Of a stretch of 64,000 bases of DNA, positions 51,121 to 57,775 are shown piece by piece. The notes beneath the pieces were generated by a model. That model saw only the letters and a list, made by a program, of their open reading frames with translations, was not told the DNA's origin and ran no database searches. The stretch is taken from the NCBI GenBank assembly GCA_963678675.1, contig OY783197.1:27215470-27279469 (forward strand), given 5' to 3'. A program made the position numbers and the translations under genes. Position 1 is the stretch's first letter. Every line of letters starts with the position of its first letter. The stretch comes from Xiphydria camelus (lineage: Eukaryota; Arthropoda; Insecta; Hymenoptera; Xiphydriidae).

Positions 51121-53382
51121 TGGCAGCATCAGCAGCATTAGCAGCAGCAGCAAGGTAGATCAAGGCACCCAAACTCCGGAAAACATCGCTCGGGAAACGA
51201 GGAATTTTAAATTGCGCTCACTGAAATTACAGTTGAACGTCACGCCCACCACGCTCAATCTCAGGTGACGAATATATGCTTTCTTTTTGATAGTTATTTC
51301 TTTAAATATACACTGCAAGAGAGAAGTGCTTAAATATGGAGAATGAAGAATGTTTATGATTTTTATAACTGACGCGTTTTGAGCAATCCGAGAAGGAAAA
51401 TTCTGTCGTTCTCTCTTTTCATAATTCAAAAATAAATGGTAAAAAATAAAATCTGAGAATTCAAAGACGAACTTGTGTGTACGAAAAATTTGGAGAAATT
51501 TTTCAAAAGACTCGAGAAAATGTATTCATCGAGATTGAGATGATTAATTATTATTTATTTTGAGCAAAAAATGGATAGATTATATAATACTTACTTATTT
51601 TTTCTTGTCAATTAAACTAATACGATTACTGATGTTCACCTATAAAAATTAAATATTTTATTTTTTAACCGAGGTTTATTGTATCACTGCAGTTTCATAT
51701 CACTCAAAGCTCTTACCCACTTTGTATCGCACTCGATAAGAAGTACCCACTTCGCTTTATCACAAACCTTTTCGATTTTTTACCATTTTTCCCACATTTA
51801 ATTAGCTCACGATCTCGTCAATTCAACGTCATCGCCGAGAACGCAAAATGACCGCCCAAAAAAAATCGCAATCTTCTTCGCTCCGCAGGTTTCTAGCCGG
51901 GAGGACGAAGAGGAGATCGCTCGCGGCCAACGCAGTGGCGAACGAACAAAAAGCCAGCAAGGTCCTCGGTCTGGTATTCTTCACCTTCGTTCTCTGCTGG
52001 GCGCCATTCTTCATCCTCAATATCATCTTTGCTGCATGTCCCCAGTGTTCTGTGTCGGATCACGTGGTGGATACGTGTCTCTGGCTGGGATACGTGTCGT
52101 CGACGATCAACCCGGTCATCTATACCGTGTTCAATAAAACCTTCAGGGCGGCCTTCATTCGATTACTTAAATGCAGGTGTTCGAGGTAAATATGATTTAC
52201 GATTTCTCAATGGTATAAAATGGTCTTTTTATTTCTTTCGACGTCCTAACATTTTACTAAAATGCGAGAGCATCTATACAAATTATCTTTAAAATTTTTC
52301 TATAAATTTTATATTACGTCGAACGCGTGAATAAATGAATCATGCATTTCTAAAATATCGTAAGTACCAAAATTACAAATTTTGAGCCTCTTAGAAGTTT
52401 TTTAAAACGTTTTCTCTTTCTCCTGAGAAATAGTAACTTTTTCATTTGTAACATTTTTTAAATGAACGCTTCTCAAAAATCATACCACCATCATATTTCA
52501 AGAGTAATGAGTACTATTAAGTCTTACCGCAATGTGGAGTGAGATATATACGTATTTATCACGTATTTTTATATTAAAATAAATACACATCGTTATGTTC
52601 TGATTCTCTTCCCTAATCTTATGAGCGTTACATAGTTTAGCAACGACACGGCGTCTATATAAACAGGGTATATATTCCTATGATATTCAATACCGCTCGC
52701 CCGAATATTCCTGCTTCGTTGCTGCGATATCAAATATTGCTCGGAGACCTATTTTTACAGAGTTAAAAAAATAATTGAAGAGAGTGGGGTAAGCTTTTCC
52801 ATCCCTTGGAGTAGAAAAGAAACTTCTTATAATTCTTGCACGTCTGTTTCTAAAGAATGAACGCATATACATTTAATTACGTATGCACATGAATAACTGA
52901 TAGCATGAAAAGCTTACGAAAGTGCCGGACATTATTTTTGACAAACACGTGGGATGTGCTTGCAATGAACTTACCGCGAACTTTTGCAACTCGGAAGAAA
53001 ATGCCATCTAAATTTTTTCAGATGTTCAAAGGAACTCCGAAACGGTAAATTTGTGCTGTCCGAAATTGCCCCACTACCCGGTAACGCGCATTCCTATCCT
53101 TTCAAGAATAAATCAAAACCAATTGTCTATTTCAGGTCAGCCAGACCACCGCGATACCGTTCTGTGACGGAAGGTGGCCGCGGGACAATGGGGCTGTGCA
53201 CCCCCGGCGCCCTTCCCTTGGCCATCAGCCTTCAGGGCGCGCCGCTCCTCAGTCCCGCCCCGAACCCCGCCACCACTCCGGCATCCGGAAGCTCCTACGT
53301 GACCATGATGCATCGTACACCAAGTTCGCTCTATCGCGACACCTTCCTCATTCACGAGCACGACGACGATGGAGACTCTTAA
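19272..53382 (+). CDS. Dop2R: Insect D2-like dopamine receptor (seven coding exons)
   Basis: This is a dopamine-gated, inhibitory (Gi/o-type) class A GPCR of neurons. Seven exons join with agreeing phases to give 657 residues. The extracellular N-terminus (1-137) has nine cysteines and five N-glycosylation sequons. TM1 and TM2 (about 138-195) carry GN155 and AVAD183. TM3 carries D217, the amine-binding aspartate, then LGRY (233-236). C210 and C290 form the conserved disulphide pair. TM5 (296-320) reads [10 protein letters not shown]. The third loop is long (about 321-500), with an 11-glycine run. TM6 has CWAPFF (513-518). TM7 has [14 protein letters not shown] (542-555). A long tail ends in DDDGDS. 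The start is the first Met after an in-frame TGA at 19248. The very high similarity to bee DOP3 and fly Dop2R is recalled, not computed. Exon 2-3 lie 26.6 kb apart. Confidence 0.95.
19578..20707 (+). other. Dop2R intron 1
   Basis: It has a GTGAGT donor and an acceptor CGTTCTCAG at 20699-20707. It contains MITE family A copy 2 and, just after it, a GGGTAAAGTGGGGTAAAAAT stretch near 20014. Nothing coding is seen. Confidence 0.8.
19781..20003. mobile_element. MITE family A, copy 2
   Basis: It begins CATATGGGGCTAAACTTATT and ends with the complement AATAAGTTTAGCCTGATATG. Both arms contain the CGCCAGGAAAGAAA motif or its complement. It lies inside Dop2R intron 1 and looks neutral to splicing. Confidence 0.8.
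20708..21002 (+). CDS. Dop2R: Dop2R exon: TM1 and TM2
   Basis: The acceptor is CGTTCTCAG and the exon opens in phase 0. It codes for residues 103-200 plus the first base of G201. TM1 is [20 protein letters not shown] and TM2 is [21 protein letters not shown] ninth N-terminal cysteine (106) and a further sequon (N112) come first. It ends CTGG|GTGAGT. Confidence 0.95.
21115..21410. mobile_element. MITE family G, copy 2 (diverged)
   Basis: The interior reads AACAAATGTTCGTTAACTGT, then TATAATATCTGTTTTGG, and later AATTAATATATGTTTATTTG. It aligns by eye with the element at 8660-8880. The ends are degraded, so the limits are approximate. Confidence 0.45.
24941..25140. mobile_element. MITE family A, copy 3 (diverged)
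   Basis: It begins CATCTGATTTCAAACTCACC, then AAGAAAGAAACTTAAATC. It ends with a rough complement, GGCGAGTAAATCTTAAATCG, then TACGATG. The middle contains AGGACTTTATTGTAGATAAA, also seen in copies 1 and 2. It is more decayed than those. Confidence 0.65.
31610..31880. mobile_element. Nearly perfect 271-bp foldback element
   Basis: The left arm (31610-31725) begins GACCAATTGAGGGGGTCAGA. The right arm (31764-31880) is its complement, ending TCTGACCCCCTCAATTAGTC. By eye only a few positions differ over ~115 bp. The loop is about 38 bp and AT-rich. The ends do not match the CAC...GTG signature of the other MITEs here, and I see no clear target duplication. The arms' identity points to recent origin or gene conversion. 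Confidence 0.85.
34075..34101. repeat. (AC)n microsatellite
   Basis: Uninterrupted AC dinucleotide run of about 27 bp in Dop2R intron 2. Confidence 0.95.
34321..34376. repeat. (CT)n low-complexity tract
   Basis: Pyrimidine tract of CT repeats with some CCC and TTT interruptions. A motif-free minus-strand frame that reads an Arg/Glu-rich repeat comes from it. Confidence 0.9.
35555..35986 (-). CDS. Small secreted Gly/Gln-rich repeat protein, nested in Dop2R intron 2
   Basis: The minus-strand frame encodes 143 residues from the Met at 35986 (it is open up to 36115). Residues ~26-39 ([14 protein letters not shown]) form a hydrophobic signal-peptide core after a basic stretch, with a likely cut after A39 before FPYGEDY. 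The mature part is almost entirely Gly, Gln, His and Tyr in 10-residue units of the type GGQGxYxxPQ, and ends [10 protein letters not shown]. There are no cysteines in the mature part. Glycine-rich secreted insect proteins include cuticle, silk-like and antimicrobial types; which one this is cannot be told. The true start may be in a small upstream exon, as acceptor-like AG sites lie just ahead of the signal sequence. I do not recognise a named family. Confidence 0.7.
   Translation of the reverse strand: MFKPTILIINLQSRPLSKVFLRWFKIALLAIVLVTIATAFPYGEDYSHGSQGGHAGFGGPQHGQGSHGEQQGGQRGYVGHQGGQGGFGGPQGGQGAYGAPQGGQGGYDGPQGGHGGRPQGGYQGGHGGQDQHDHHGGYKTHGY
35640..35849. repeat. Seven 30-bp tandem repeats coding for GGQG-type units
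   Basis: On the plus strand the unit is close to CCGCCTTGTCCACCCTGAGG followed by about ten variable bases ending in TAA or AAA. Seven units follow in register, and they encode the decapeptide repeat of the nested minus-strand gene. A multiple of three keeps the frame, so copy number may vary. Confidence 0.85.
36116..36767. other. Intronic, upstream of nested gene
   Basis: AT-rich DNA that would hold the promoter and any first exon of the minus-strand Gly-rich gene. I cannot identify a clear TATA or first exon. Confidence 0.4.
36768..36975. mobile_element. Diverged MITE family B copy
   Basis: The right part reads AATCGGATAAATACACTCTT, against AATCGAATAAATACGCTCTT in the 9528-9750 element. 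Further on it reads AAGCATTTTTACTAGATTCA, then a TTTTCTGTCTTGTGTA end. The left part (CACCGTGGAAAAATTTGCTT, then GATCAAAAG) is weaker. Confidence 0.55.
37642..37945. mobile_element. MITE family D, 304 bp
   Basis: The left end is TA-CACGGAAAAAATTATTTTGC and the right end is its complement, ATTTTTTTTTTCCGTG. Subterminal AAACTAGGTTTTCCCGGG pairs with CGGCAAAACCTAGTTTTGCT, and CATGACGAAATTATTATC pairs with a segment near 37862-37880. It is non-coding. Confidence 0.8.
38390..38635. other. Purine-rich low-complexity stretch
   Basis: GA-rich DNA (GAGAGAGAGAGAAAGAGAGG near 38610) in intron 2. There is no gene signal. Confidence 0.6.
39108..39192. ncRNA. Candidate miRNA-like hairpin
   Basis: GAGCTGCGATCCGTTTTTA at 39122-39140 pairs with TAAAAAAACGGATCGCAGCTC at 39160-39180, leaving a ~19-nt loop. 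Outer sequence (GGAGGAATAACC and GCTGCTCCTCC) extends the stem with small bulges to about 85 nt. The size and shape fit a pre-miRNA, but a decayed mini-foldback transposon is just as possible. No expression evidence is available. Confidence 0.35.
39293..39549. mobile_element. MITE family E, 257 bp
   Basis: The left end CACGGAAAAGGAAGAATTAG, then TTGG, is mirrored by the right end CCCAACTAATTCTTTTTCTC, then CGCG-TA. Inside, GACTTGCGGGGTCGCAAGTC is itself palindromic and recurs as ACTTGCGACCCCGCAAGTCA near the right end. Confidence 0.8.
40276..40850. repeat. Two tandem 285-bp units, each with internal palindromes
   Basis: Unit 1 is about 40276-40560 and unit 2 about 40561-40850, nearly identical at a period of 285 bp. 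Each holds an outer inverted pair (GTCACTCAGTGTCAAATAC and GTATTTGACACTTAGTGAC), a short direct repeat (GCGCAGTGCGTGAAAT twice), and a hairpin (AACGAGTGTGATTGCCG and CGGCAAACTTCACACTCGTT). The open frames on both strands here are by-products of these symmetries. Confidence 0.9.
43036..43187. mobile_element. MITE family F, 152 bp
   Basis: The ends are CACTGTAAAAAAATGT and ACATTTTTTTGCAGTG-TA. The interior AATTTAATATAATTGTATAT, then AAAGCTTTTATC, matches the half copy at 48298-48375. Confidence 0.7.
47076..47210. mobile_element. Half copy of MITE family C (inverted relative to the full copy)
   Basis: CACAGAAAAGAATAAATCGT, then AGCATTT, continues with AAGTTTGTGGTAAATTTCGG and TAGCTACAATTTTAGTAAAA. 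It matches the reverse complement of the right ~135 bp of 10944-11179. The other arm is missing. Confidence 0.75.
47596..47820 (+). CDS. Dop2R: Dop2R exon: first outer loop, TM3, second inner loop, TM4
   Basis: The acceptor is CTTTCCATCAG and the exon opens in phase 1. It codes for the rest of G201 to the first base of G276. Key residues are C210 (disulphide), D217 (amine binding), S222/S224 after it, and LGRYLGI (233-239), where Gly stands in place of the usual Asp/Glu of the DRY motif. It ends with VSSSITVLG and a GTAAAT donor. Confidence 0.95.
48070..48264. mobile_element. MITE with CACTGAG ends in Dop2R intron 3
   Basis: It is flanked by TA (48068-48069 and 48265-48266). The left arm includes ATTATTCCGTTAGAAGGATA, then ATCTGAGTACGAAAGG. 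The right arm is the complement, CCTTTCGTACTCAGATTATC, then CTTCTAACAGAATAA. The loop is around 48150-48190. Confidence 0.85.
48298..48375. mobile_element. Half copy of MITE family F
   Basis: It starts GTACTGTAAAACATTGTATT, then AATTTAATATAATTGTATAT, CAGCTTTTATC and CCAATACGTGATT. It aligns with the left half of 43036-43187 and lies only ~30 bp from the previous MITE. Confidence 0.6.
48652..49056 (-). mobile_element. Candidate solo LTR with pol II promoter signals
   Basis: On the minus strand the unit starts TGTTATAATGTCTTTCTCTC and ends near CTTCTACA, so it has TG...CA ends. In order it holds a CCAAT element (complement of ATTGG at 48973-48977), two copies of ACCCACGCTATCCCC 33 bp apart (48943-48957 and 48910-48924), and TATATAAG (48882-48889). 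Spacing is what a retroelement U3 promoter would have. No clear target duplication, internal domain or second LTR is visible, so the identity as an LTR is inferred. It could also be a host promoter. Confidence 0.4.
49885..50197 (+). CDS. Dop2R: Dop2R exon: second outer loop, TM5, start of third inner loop
   Basis: The acceptor is TTTCCTCGCAG and the exon opens in phase 1. It codes for residues 277-379 and the first two bases of R380. It has C290 (disulphide partner) and TM5 [20 protein letters not shown]. Compared with vertebrate D2 receptors, the TM5 serine sites read Gly301, Ser302 and Ala305. LLRKKARF follows at the inner end. It ends GGGAG|GTAAAG. Confidence 0.9.
50974..51264 (+). CDS. 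Dop2R: Dop2R exon: third inner loop insert with poly-Gly (frame-neutral)
   Basis: The acceptor is TATGCGTGCAG, and the donor is AATCTCAG|GTGACG. The length is 291 bp, a multiple of three, with the same phase (2) at both ends, so skipping keeps the frame. It encodes residues 381-476. The N part is [11 protein letters not shown]. An 11-Gly run follows at 420-430, then Ser-rich sequence, then [20 protein letters not shown], which looks conserved in insect receptors from memory. Confidence 0.85.
51090..51125. repeat. GGC/GGT repeat coding for poly-Gly
   Basis: A trinucleotide run within the third-loop exon of Dop2R. It encodes 11 consecutive glycines and may be length-polymorphic. Confidence 0.9.
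51889..52185 (+). CDS. Dop2R: Dop2R exon: TM6, TM7, helix 8 start
   Basis: The acceptor is GCTCCGCAG and the exon opens in phase 2. It codes for residues 478-575. TM6 contains [15 protein letters not shown] (W514 switch, F517/F518). TM7 contains [14 protein letters not shown] (Y545; NPVIY 551-555). It ends LLKCRCS with donor TCGAG|GTAAAT. If unspliced, a TAA follows at once, giving a receptor with no tail. Confidence 0.95.
53136..53382 (+). CDS. Dop2R: Dop2R terminal coding exon: C-tail
   Basis: The acceptor is GTCTATTTCAG and the exon opens in phase 2. It codes for residues 577-657 and a TAA stop. The tail has [14 protein letters not shown], a Pro/Ala-rich middle, then [18 protein letters not shown]. 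It is far longer than the vertebrate D2 tail. The resemblance of [11 protein letters not shown] and [19 protein letters not shown] to bee DOP3 is recalled. Confidence 0.85.
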
Positions 53383-54582
53383 AAGGAGGACGCGAACCTG
53401 GTCCAGGGGCTAAACGAACGGTATTCATGAACGATGCAGCCTAGCTGTAAAGGGTAAACACGGTATACGATGGCTATGTGTCTCCACGTCCACGTTCTTC
53501 GAGAGGAAAATTGTCCGGTGGATATCATCCTCGAATTGTCGCAGGTATCCTTGCGGATATATGTTAATTAAATCCAACATTTTTTCATTTTGTACAGAAC
53601 TCATGATATACATACATGTATCCACGGTACAATTCAACAGAATTTGTTCTCCACTTTATTTTCCGTGAATAGAGTTGAATTGTAAATTCAAACTCATTCT
53701 CTCTCGACCAGAGCGATAACAACTGACAACGGAGGAGTTTTTAGTTCCTTGTAAATATATATTTTCCTCCGTTTTAAAATTTCTTTGATTACGAGGTACG
53801 CCAAATCTTCCGCCACTCGTGACTTTCCGATTCTGATTGCACAGCTTGGTACTTGTCATAAGTTTTGCCGCCTGACCTTTTCTTATGATTAACTACCATT
53901 GGAAACGTCACGACAGCAGTTCGCCTCTTTCCGCGTGTATTTATTCATCGTACTTAAGAAAATAATACCGAGGGAAGCCACGGTTACGTAATTTTGAAAT
54001 GAAATCAGGACCAAAGAGTGCGCGAAGCGTGCGTAATATTTACCTTGAGAAATATTCATTTTTGTAACGTTCGCACAGGTGATAAAAAGTTTCGAGGAAT
54101 CATTTTTTCCCCAGAAGGTGTAGGGCATCGTGGAGTCCCTTGTAGTCATAGAATCAACAGGTGTATTGATGCGTATGCGCGGTGGAGTGGATTGCCGCGG
54201 AGCGTCGAATGCCTTTGACTCGTTCGAAGCGGCGACAATAAAAATACTCTAACAATCCCATTGACTGATACATGAACAGCGATCGAATCACTTTTGGCAG
54301 CTTGGAGTGAGAGCGTTCGAAAGTTACGCGGAGCATTTTCAGTTGGCGACGTAATACTACGCGAAATGTCAACGTGTTTAGTCCGTCTACAGTGCTCGTA
54401 AGTAGAATGTAAGAAATGCACGTGCAATATCATCTCAACAAGTTGCCGGATAACTTGACACAGCCAGAAAAACCAAAGAGAATATTAATTTATATAATAG
54501 AATAAACGTGATAGAAGAATCGTCGCCGTGTACGAAATTGTATAGAAAACCCATTAATCGTAAGGTTTAGATGTAATGTGGA

Positions 54583-54588
54583 ATAAAG
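54583..54588 (+). terminator. Candidate Dop2R poly(A) signal
   Basis: Canonical AATAAA in the context GTGGAATAAAGC, about 1.2 kb past the stop. Other AATAAA hexamers occur nearby (about 54236 and 54502), so the actual site is not settled. Confidence 0.35.
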
Positions 54589-55611
54589 CAATATTATTGT
54601 CATTTCTGTACGAGTACGTTGAGAACTGTTTCAAAATCATCGTCTTTTCGTGATACGTTCAGCGATATTTTAATTTGAACGCGAAAAGCTAAAATTGTAA
54701 GTATATGACGGTACATTTTTTGATTATTCTTTTTTATATCCAACGATTGAGAAACTTTTTAAAATAAATAATCAAGCGAATATTCGATTAGAATTCAATC
54801 CGAACTGTAAATCATTTGGAATATTTCAATTTTTCTTTATGCTACAAACCCCTTCATCCCTTCTTTCCCTTGTAACCTCTTACTTTCATATATTATTAAT
54901 ACATTTTTTCTACTTTACGCGCAATCACTGTAATCGTCACAAGCCTCGAGAATCGTAACACCCCCAAACGGGTTCGTAATACTTGTGAAAAAAAAAATCG
55001 AAATAAACCTCGACGACGAAACGCCAGCTGAAGCGAATAATCGTATACAAGTATCGATTTCCTTTACGCCGGACTAACGTCGATATACATACCTATCGTA
55101 GAGTGAAAGAATCTGAAAACGGATGAGATTTCCGGACGGGCGGTCCAAAGAGAAAATCCCGACGGATCAACGACAAAACAAAGCAGACTATATTTCAATG
55201 GAAATAAAACGCATACGAATCGCGCGAGCAAATCCGACCCACACACGTCTGTCGCGTCGGCGTTCCACCTTTTCCGCACGGTCGGACTAACGTACAATCG
55301 CTCTCGAAATACCTATACGCGGGACTCCCCGCACTCGCTCTTACCCCTTCGCTGCCGAGTGCAGGCGGGCGATAACGAAGCACCGATACGCGGCAAGATC
55401 GATCTACGCTGTATCGTATATTCGCAATCCAGATCAAACGAGAGATTCTGCACAAAATGGGTATAAAAAGAGGGCGAGACGAAAAAGAATTCACCGTTGC
55501 TGTGCAATTCTCTCCGGAGTCTCTTATACTCTCGAAATCTATACGTATATGTATACTTTCTCTGAGGCGCCCAGCGTGGAAAGTGCTAATTCGGTTTTTG
55601 CGCTGATTTTT

Positions 55612-55617
55612 TTTATT
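55612..55617 (-). terminator. Candidate poly(A) signal of the minus-strand nuclear protein gene
   Basis: On the minus strand the context reads TACAATAAAAAAAATC, about 560 bp past the TAG stop at 56180-56182. Confidence 0.35.
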
Positions 55618-56179
55618 GTAGATCATTTTGTATAAAGCTCGATCAAGCGATTTCGATTGATATACGGCAAAGTTATCTCTCGTAAGATTATTCTTCTTAC
55701 CACATTTATTCAAATAACACAAGTAATAGTCAAATACATTTTACATCGACTTACATTTGTCATATTTAAAAAAAAAAAGAAACTGCCTTTTAAATTGCCC
55801 GTTGTATCGTGAAGAAACAATTTCCTTTTTCTCATGCTTTATGATTAACATTCTCGACGCATAAAGATTCACGCAACAACGAAAAAAAATGCATAAACTT
55901 TACGTATTGTGTGCATACGATTTTTTGTATTCATAACTGGTTACTTAAAATATCATCATTGATAGAAATATTAGCTTTATATCAATTTATACTGGAGACT
56001 AGAGTTGTACTATGAGACATAACGAACGTGCTCTGATTCGAATTTACCGTTACGTGTTCATCGCAGACTCAGTTTACATTTTCTGAATTGCATTCCTCGA
56101 CGCAAATGTGTATATCATTGCTTATCAAGTATTCATATATGCACAGTACATAAATTATGTACGCTTATATACTGAAACA

Positions 56180-57775
56180 CTAATCGCGACCCTTGTAAAC
56201 GCAGGGGAGCGAGGCGCCGTCCATCCCTCTACTTTTAATCATCTCGGAAATTCTTGGAGACCTTCGAAGCGGCACTATCTTTTCAGACGGATTCTTCTTC
56301 GATGCCACCTTTCTTCTCGAATTCACCTTCCCCTGGCTTCTCTCCTCGTGCGTGGACATAATTTTCGGGGCTGGCATCCTTGTCCACGGATCGGCTAATT
56401 TCTCCACTACCACTTTTATTACAGAATTATATTTCTGGCCGTTCATGGATTTTTTTGAAGACGAAGTCTTCAAAATTCGCTGAAGATTCGACTCTCCGAC
56501 TTTCTTGTCGTTAATTACTTCGTCACGCAGTCCATTTCGTTTAACAGGATCTTCAAGTTCCTGCGATCCGGTAACTGTCCCGCAGTCTGGAAAGTTTCCA
56601 GTATCCACCCCCAGTGGCGTTTCTACATTCTCGCAGCTCGTGAGTGACTTCGAAGGTGAAATTACTGAATTCTTTTGGAAATTCGGAATATCCTCCATCG
56701 CCAACTCCGTCGACGCTTCGTCCACCTCGTCGCATGTGGATCTCGCTTTCGATCGACCAAATTCGACACGTTTATCGAATCCCTTGAATACTTCAAGTTC
56801 CGAATCAATTTCGAAGTCCGGCGTCTCTTTAGTTTTGGCTCCTGAAAACACTTCGGCTTTCTCGCCATTCGCAGACGCATCTCGAGGCGCAATATTCGAG
56901 GCCGTTTGACACTTTGAAACGGTCTTCTCTATTTTGCCTTCCATAGACTCTTCCAGAGACGAAACATTCGAAGCCGCTCTCAGATTCGAAATTCGTTCTG
57001 GCGTTGATCTCACTGTCGCTGCCATTTCGATCTCATCGATGAATTTCCCGTTCGAAGCCGAAGCCCCCGAGGCAACCAACGAGCTCGAATCTCCCCTCGT
57101 CTCTTTCTTCTTCTCGCTCGCCGTCATCCCCCCGTAAATCTCACCAGTAGATTCGGAGTTCGGGGGCGAAATCTTCCGAGCTTTCAGCGAATTATCATTG
57201 AATCCCTCGATATGTTTTTCGCGATCCGCTCGTCCCCGCGCCACCATTATTTCCGCCCGTTTCATAAACATAATACCGGTGTCATTTAGCTTCCGGATTA
57301 TCGACCGCTTCTTCGTCGTTCCATTTGGCACGGTTCCCGAGTCCTCGCGATCCTTCGAATCCTCGCCGGACGATGTTCGCGAATGATTTCGTTTCCTCTT
57401 GACGACGTAAGCTTCCCTCGGGGCGTCACAATTCGTCGGCGGACCAACGATCGGCGAATCGATATTCGCCGATCGCTTCCTCAGCGAAGCTCCGCTGGAA
57501 GCTTCCTTCGGTATTTGCTTCGTGCGATGTTGTACGATGGACTCGAAAATTTCTTTCGTGCCGTCGCAGTTAGGGGCATTTTTTTCGGTTGCATCAAACG
57601 AGACGAGCGAACGGGTCTCGCTCCGGGTTCGACCAATGGAGCTGATCTCTTCGATCGTCTTACGATCTACTGGCAGTCCGCAGAGGCGAAATTGTCTCCG
57701 TCTCGATCGTCGCGAAGAAGTTTTAGTGGCCTTCGCTTCGCAATCGGCGGAGATCTTGAGCTTTTTCCACATATT
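56180..57775 (-). CDS. Exon 2 of the disordered nuclear-type protein
   Basis: It starts after CCAATTTTTCGCAG with AAT ATG TGG and is open for 531 codons to TAG at 56180-56182. It is Ser/Lys/Glu-rich throughout. An FDKRVEFGRSKARS-type segment and Lys/Arg-rich terminal ~60 residues (SRRKVASKKNPSEKIVPLRR) are the only notable parts. Confidence 0.85.
   Translation of the reverse strand, partial: NMWKKLKISADCEAKATKTSSRRSRRRQFRLCGLPVDRKTIEEISSIGRTRSETRSLVSFDATEKNAPNCDGTKEIFESIVQHRTKQIPKEASSGASLRKRSANIDSPIVGPPTNCDAPREAYVVKRKRNHSRTSSGEDSKDREDSGTVPNGTTKKRSIIRKLNDTGIMFMKRAEIMVARGRADREKHIEGFNDNSLKARKISPPNSESTGEIYGGMTASEKKKETRGDSSSLVASGASASNGKFIDEIEMAATVRSTPERISNLRAASNVSSLEESMEGKIEKTVSKCQTASNIAPRDASANGEKAEVFSGAKTKETPDFEIDSELEVFKGFDKRVEFGRSKARSTCDEVDEASTELAMEDIPNFQKNSVISPSKSLTSCENVETPLGVDTGNFPDCGTVTGSQELEDPVKRNGLRDEVINDKKVGESNLQRILKTSSSKKSMNGQKYNSVIKVVVEKLADPWTRMPAPKIMSTHEERSQGKVNSRRKVASKKNPSEKIVPLRRSPRISEMIKSRGMDGASLPCVYKGRD

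Larger units (their letters stand above)
53383..56179. other. Convergent 3' flank between Dop2R and the minus-strand gene
   Basis: It holds the 3' UTRs of both neighbours. The frames inside (up to 175 codons at 55195-55722, minus) have no motif and overlap frames on other strands. AT-rich DNA lies at 54600-55000 and 55600-56180, with a GC-richer, motif-free block at 55060-55420. Confidence 0.5.

Noticed and set aside
55195..55722. 175-codon minus-strand frame between the convergent genes
   Set aside because: No motif, mixed composition and no splice context. It probably lies in or beyond the 3' UTR.
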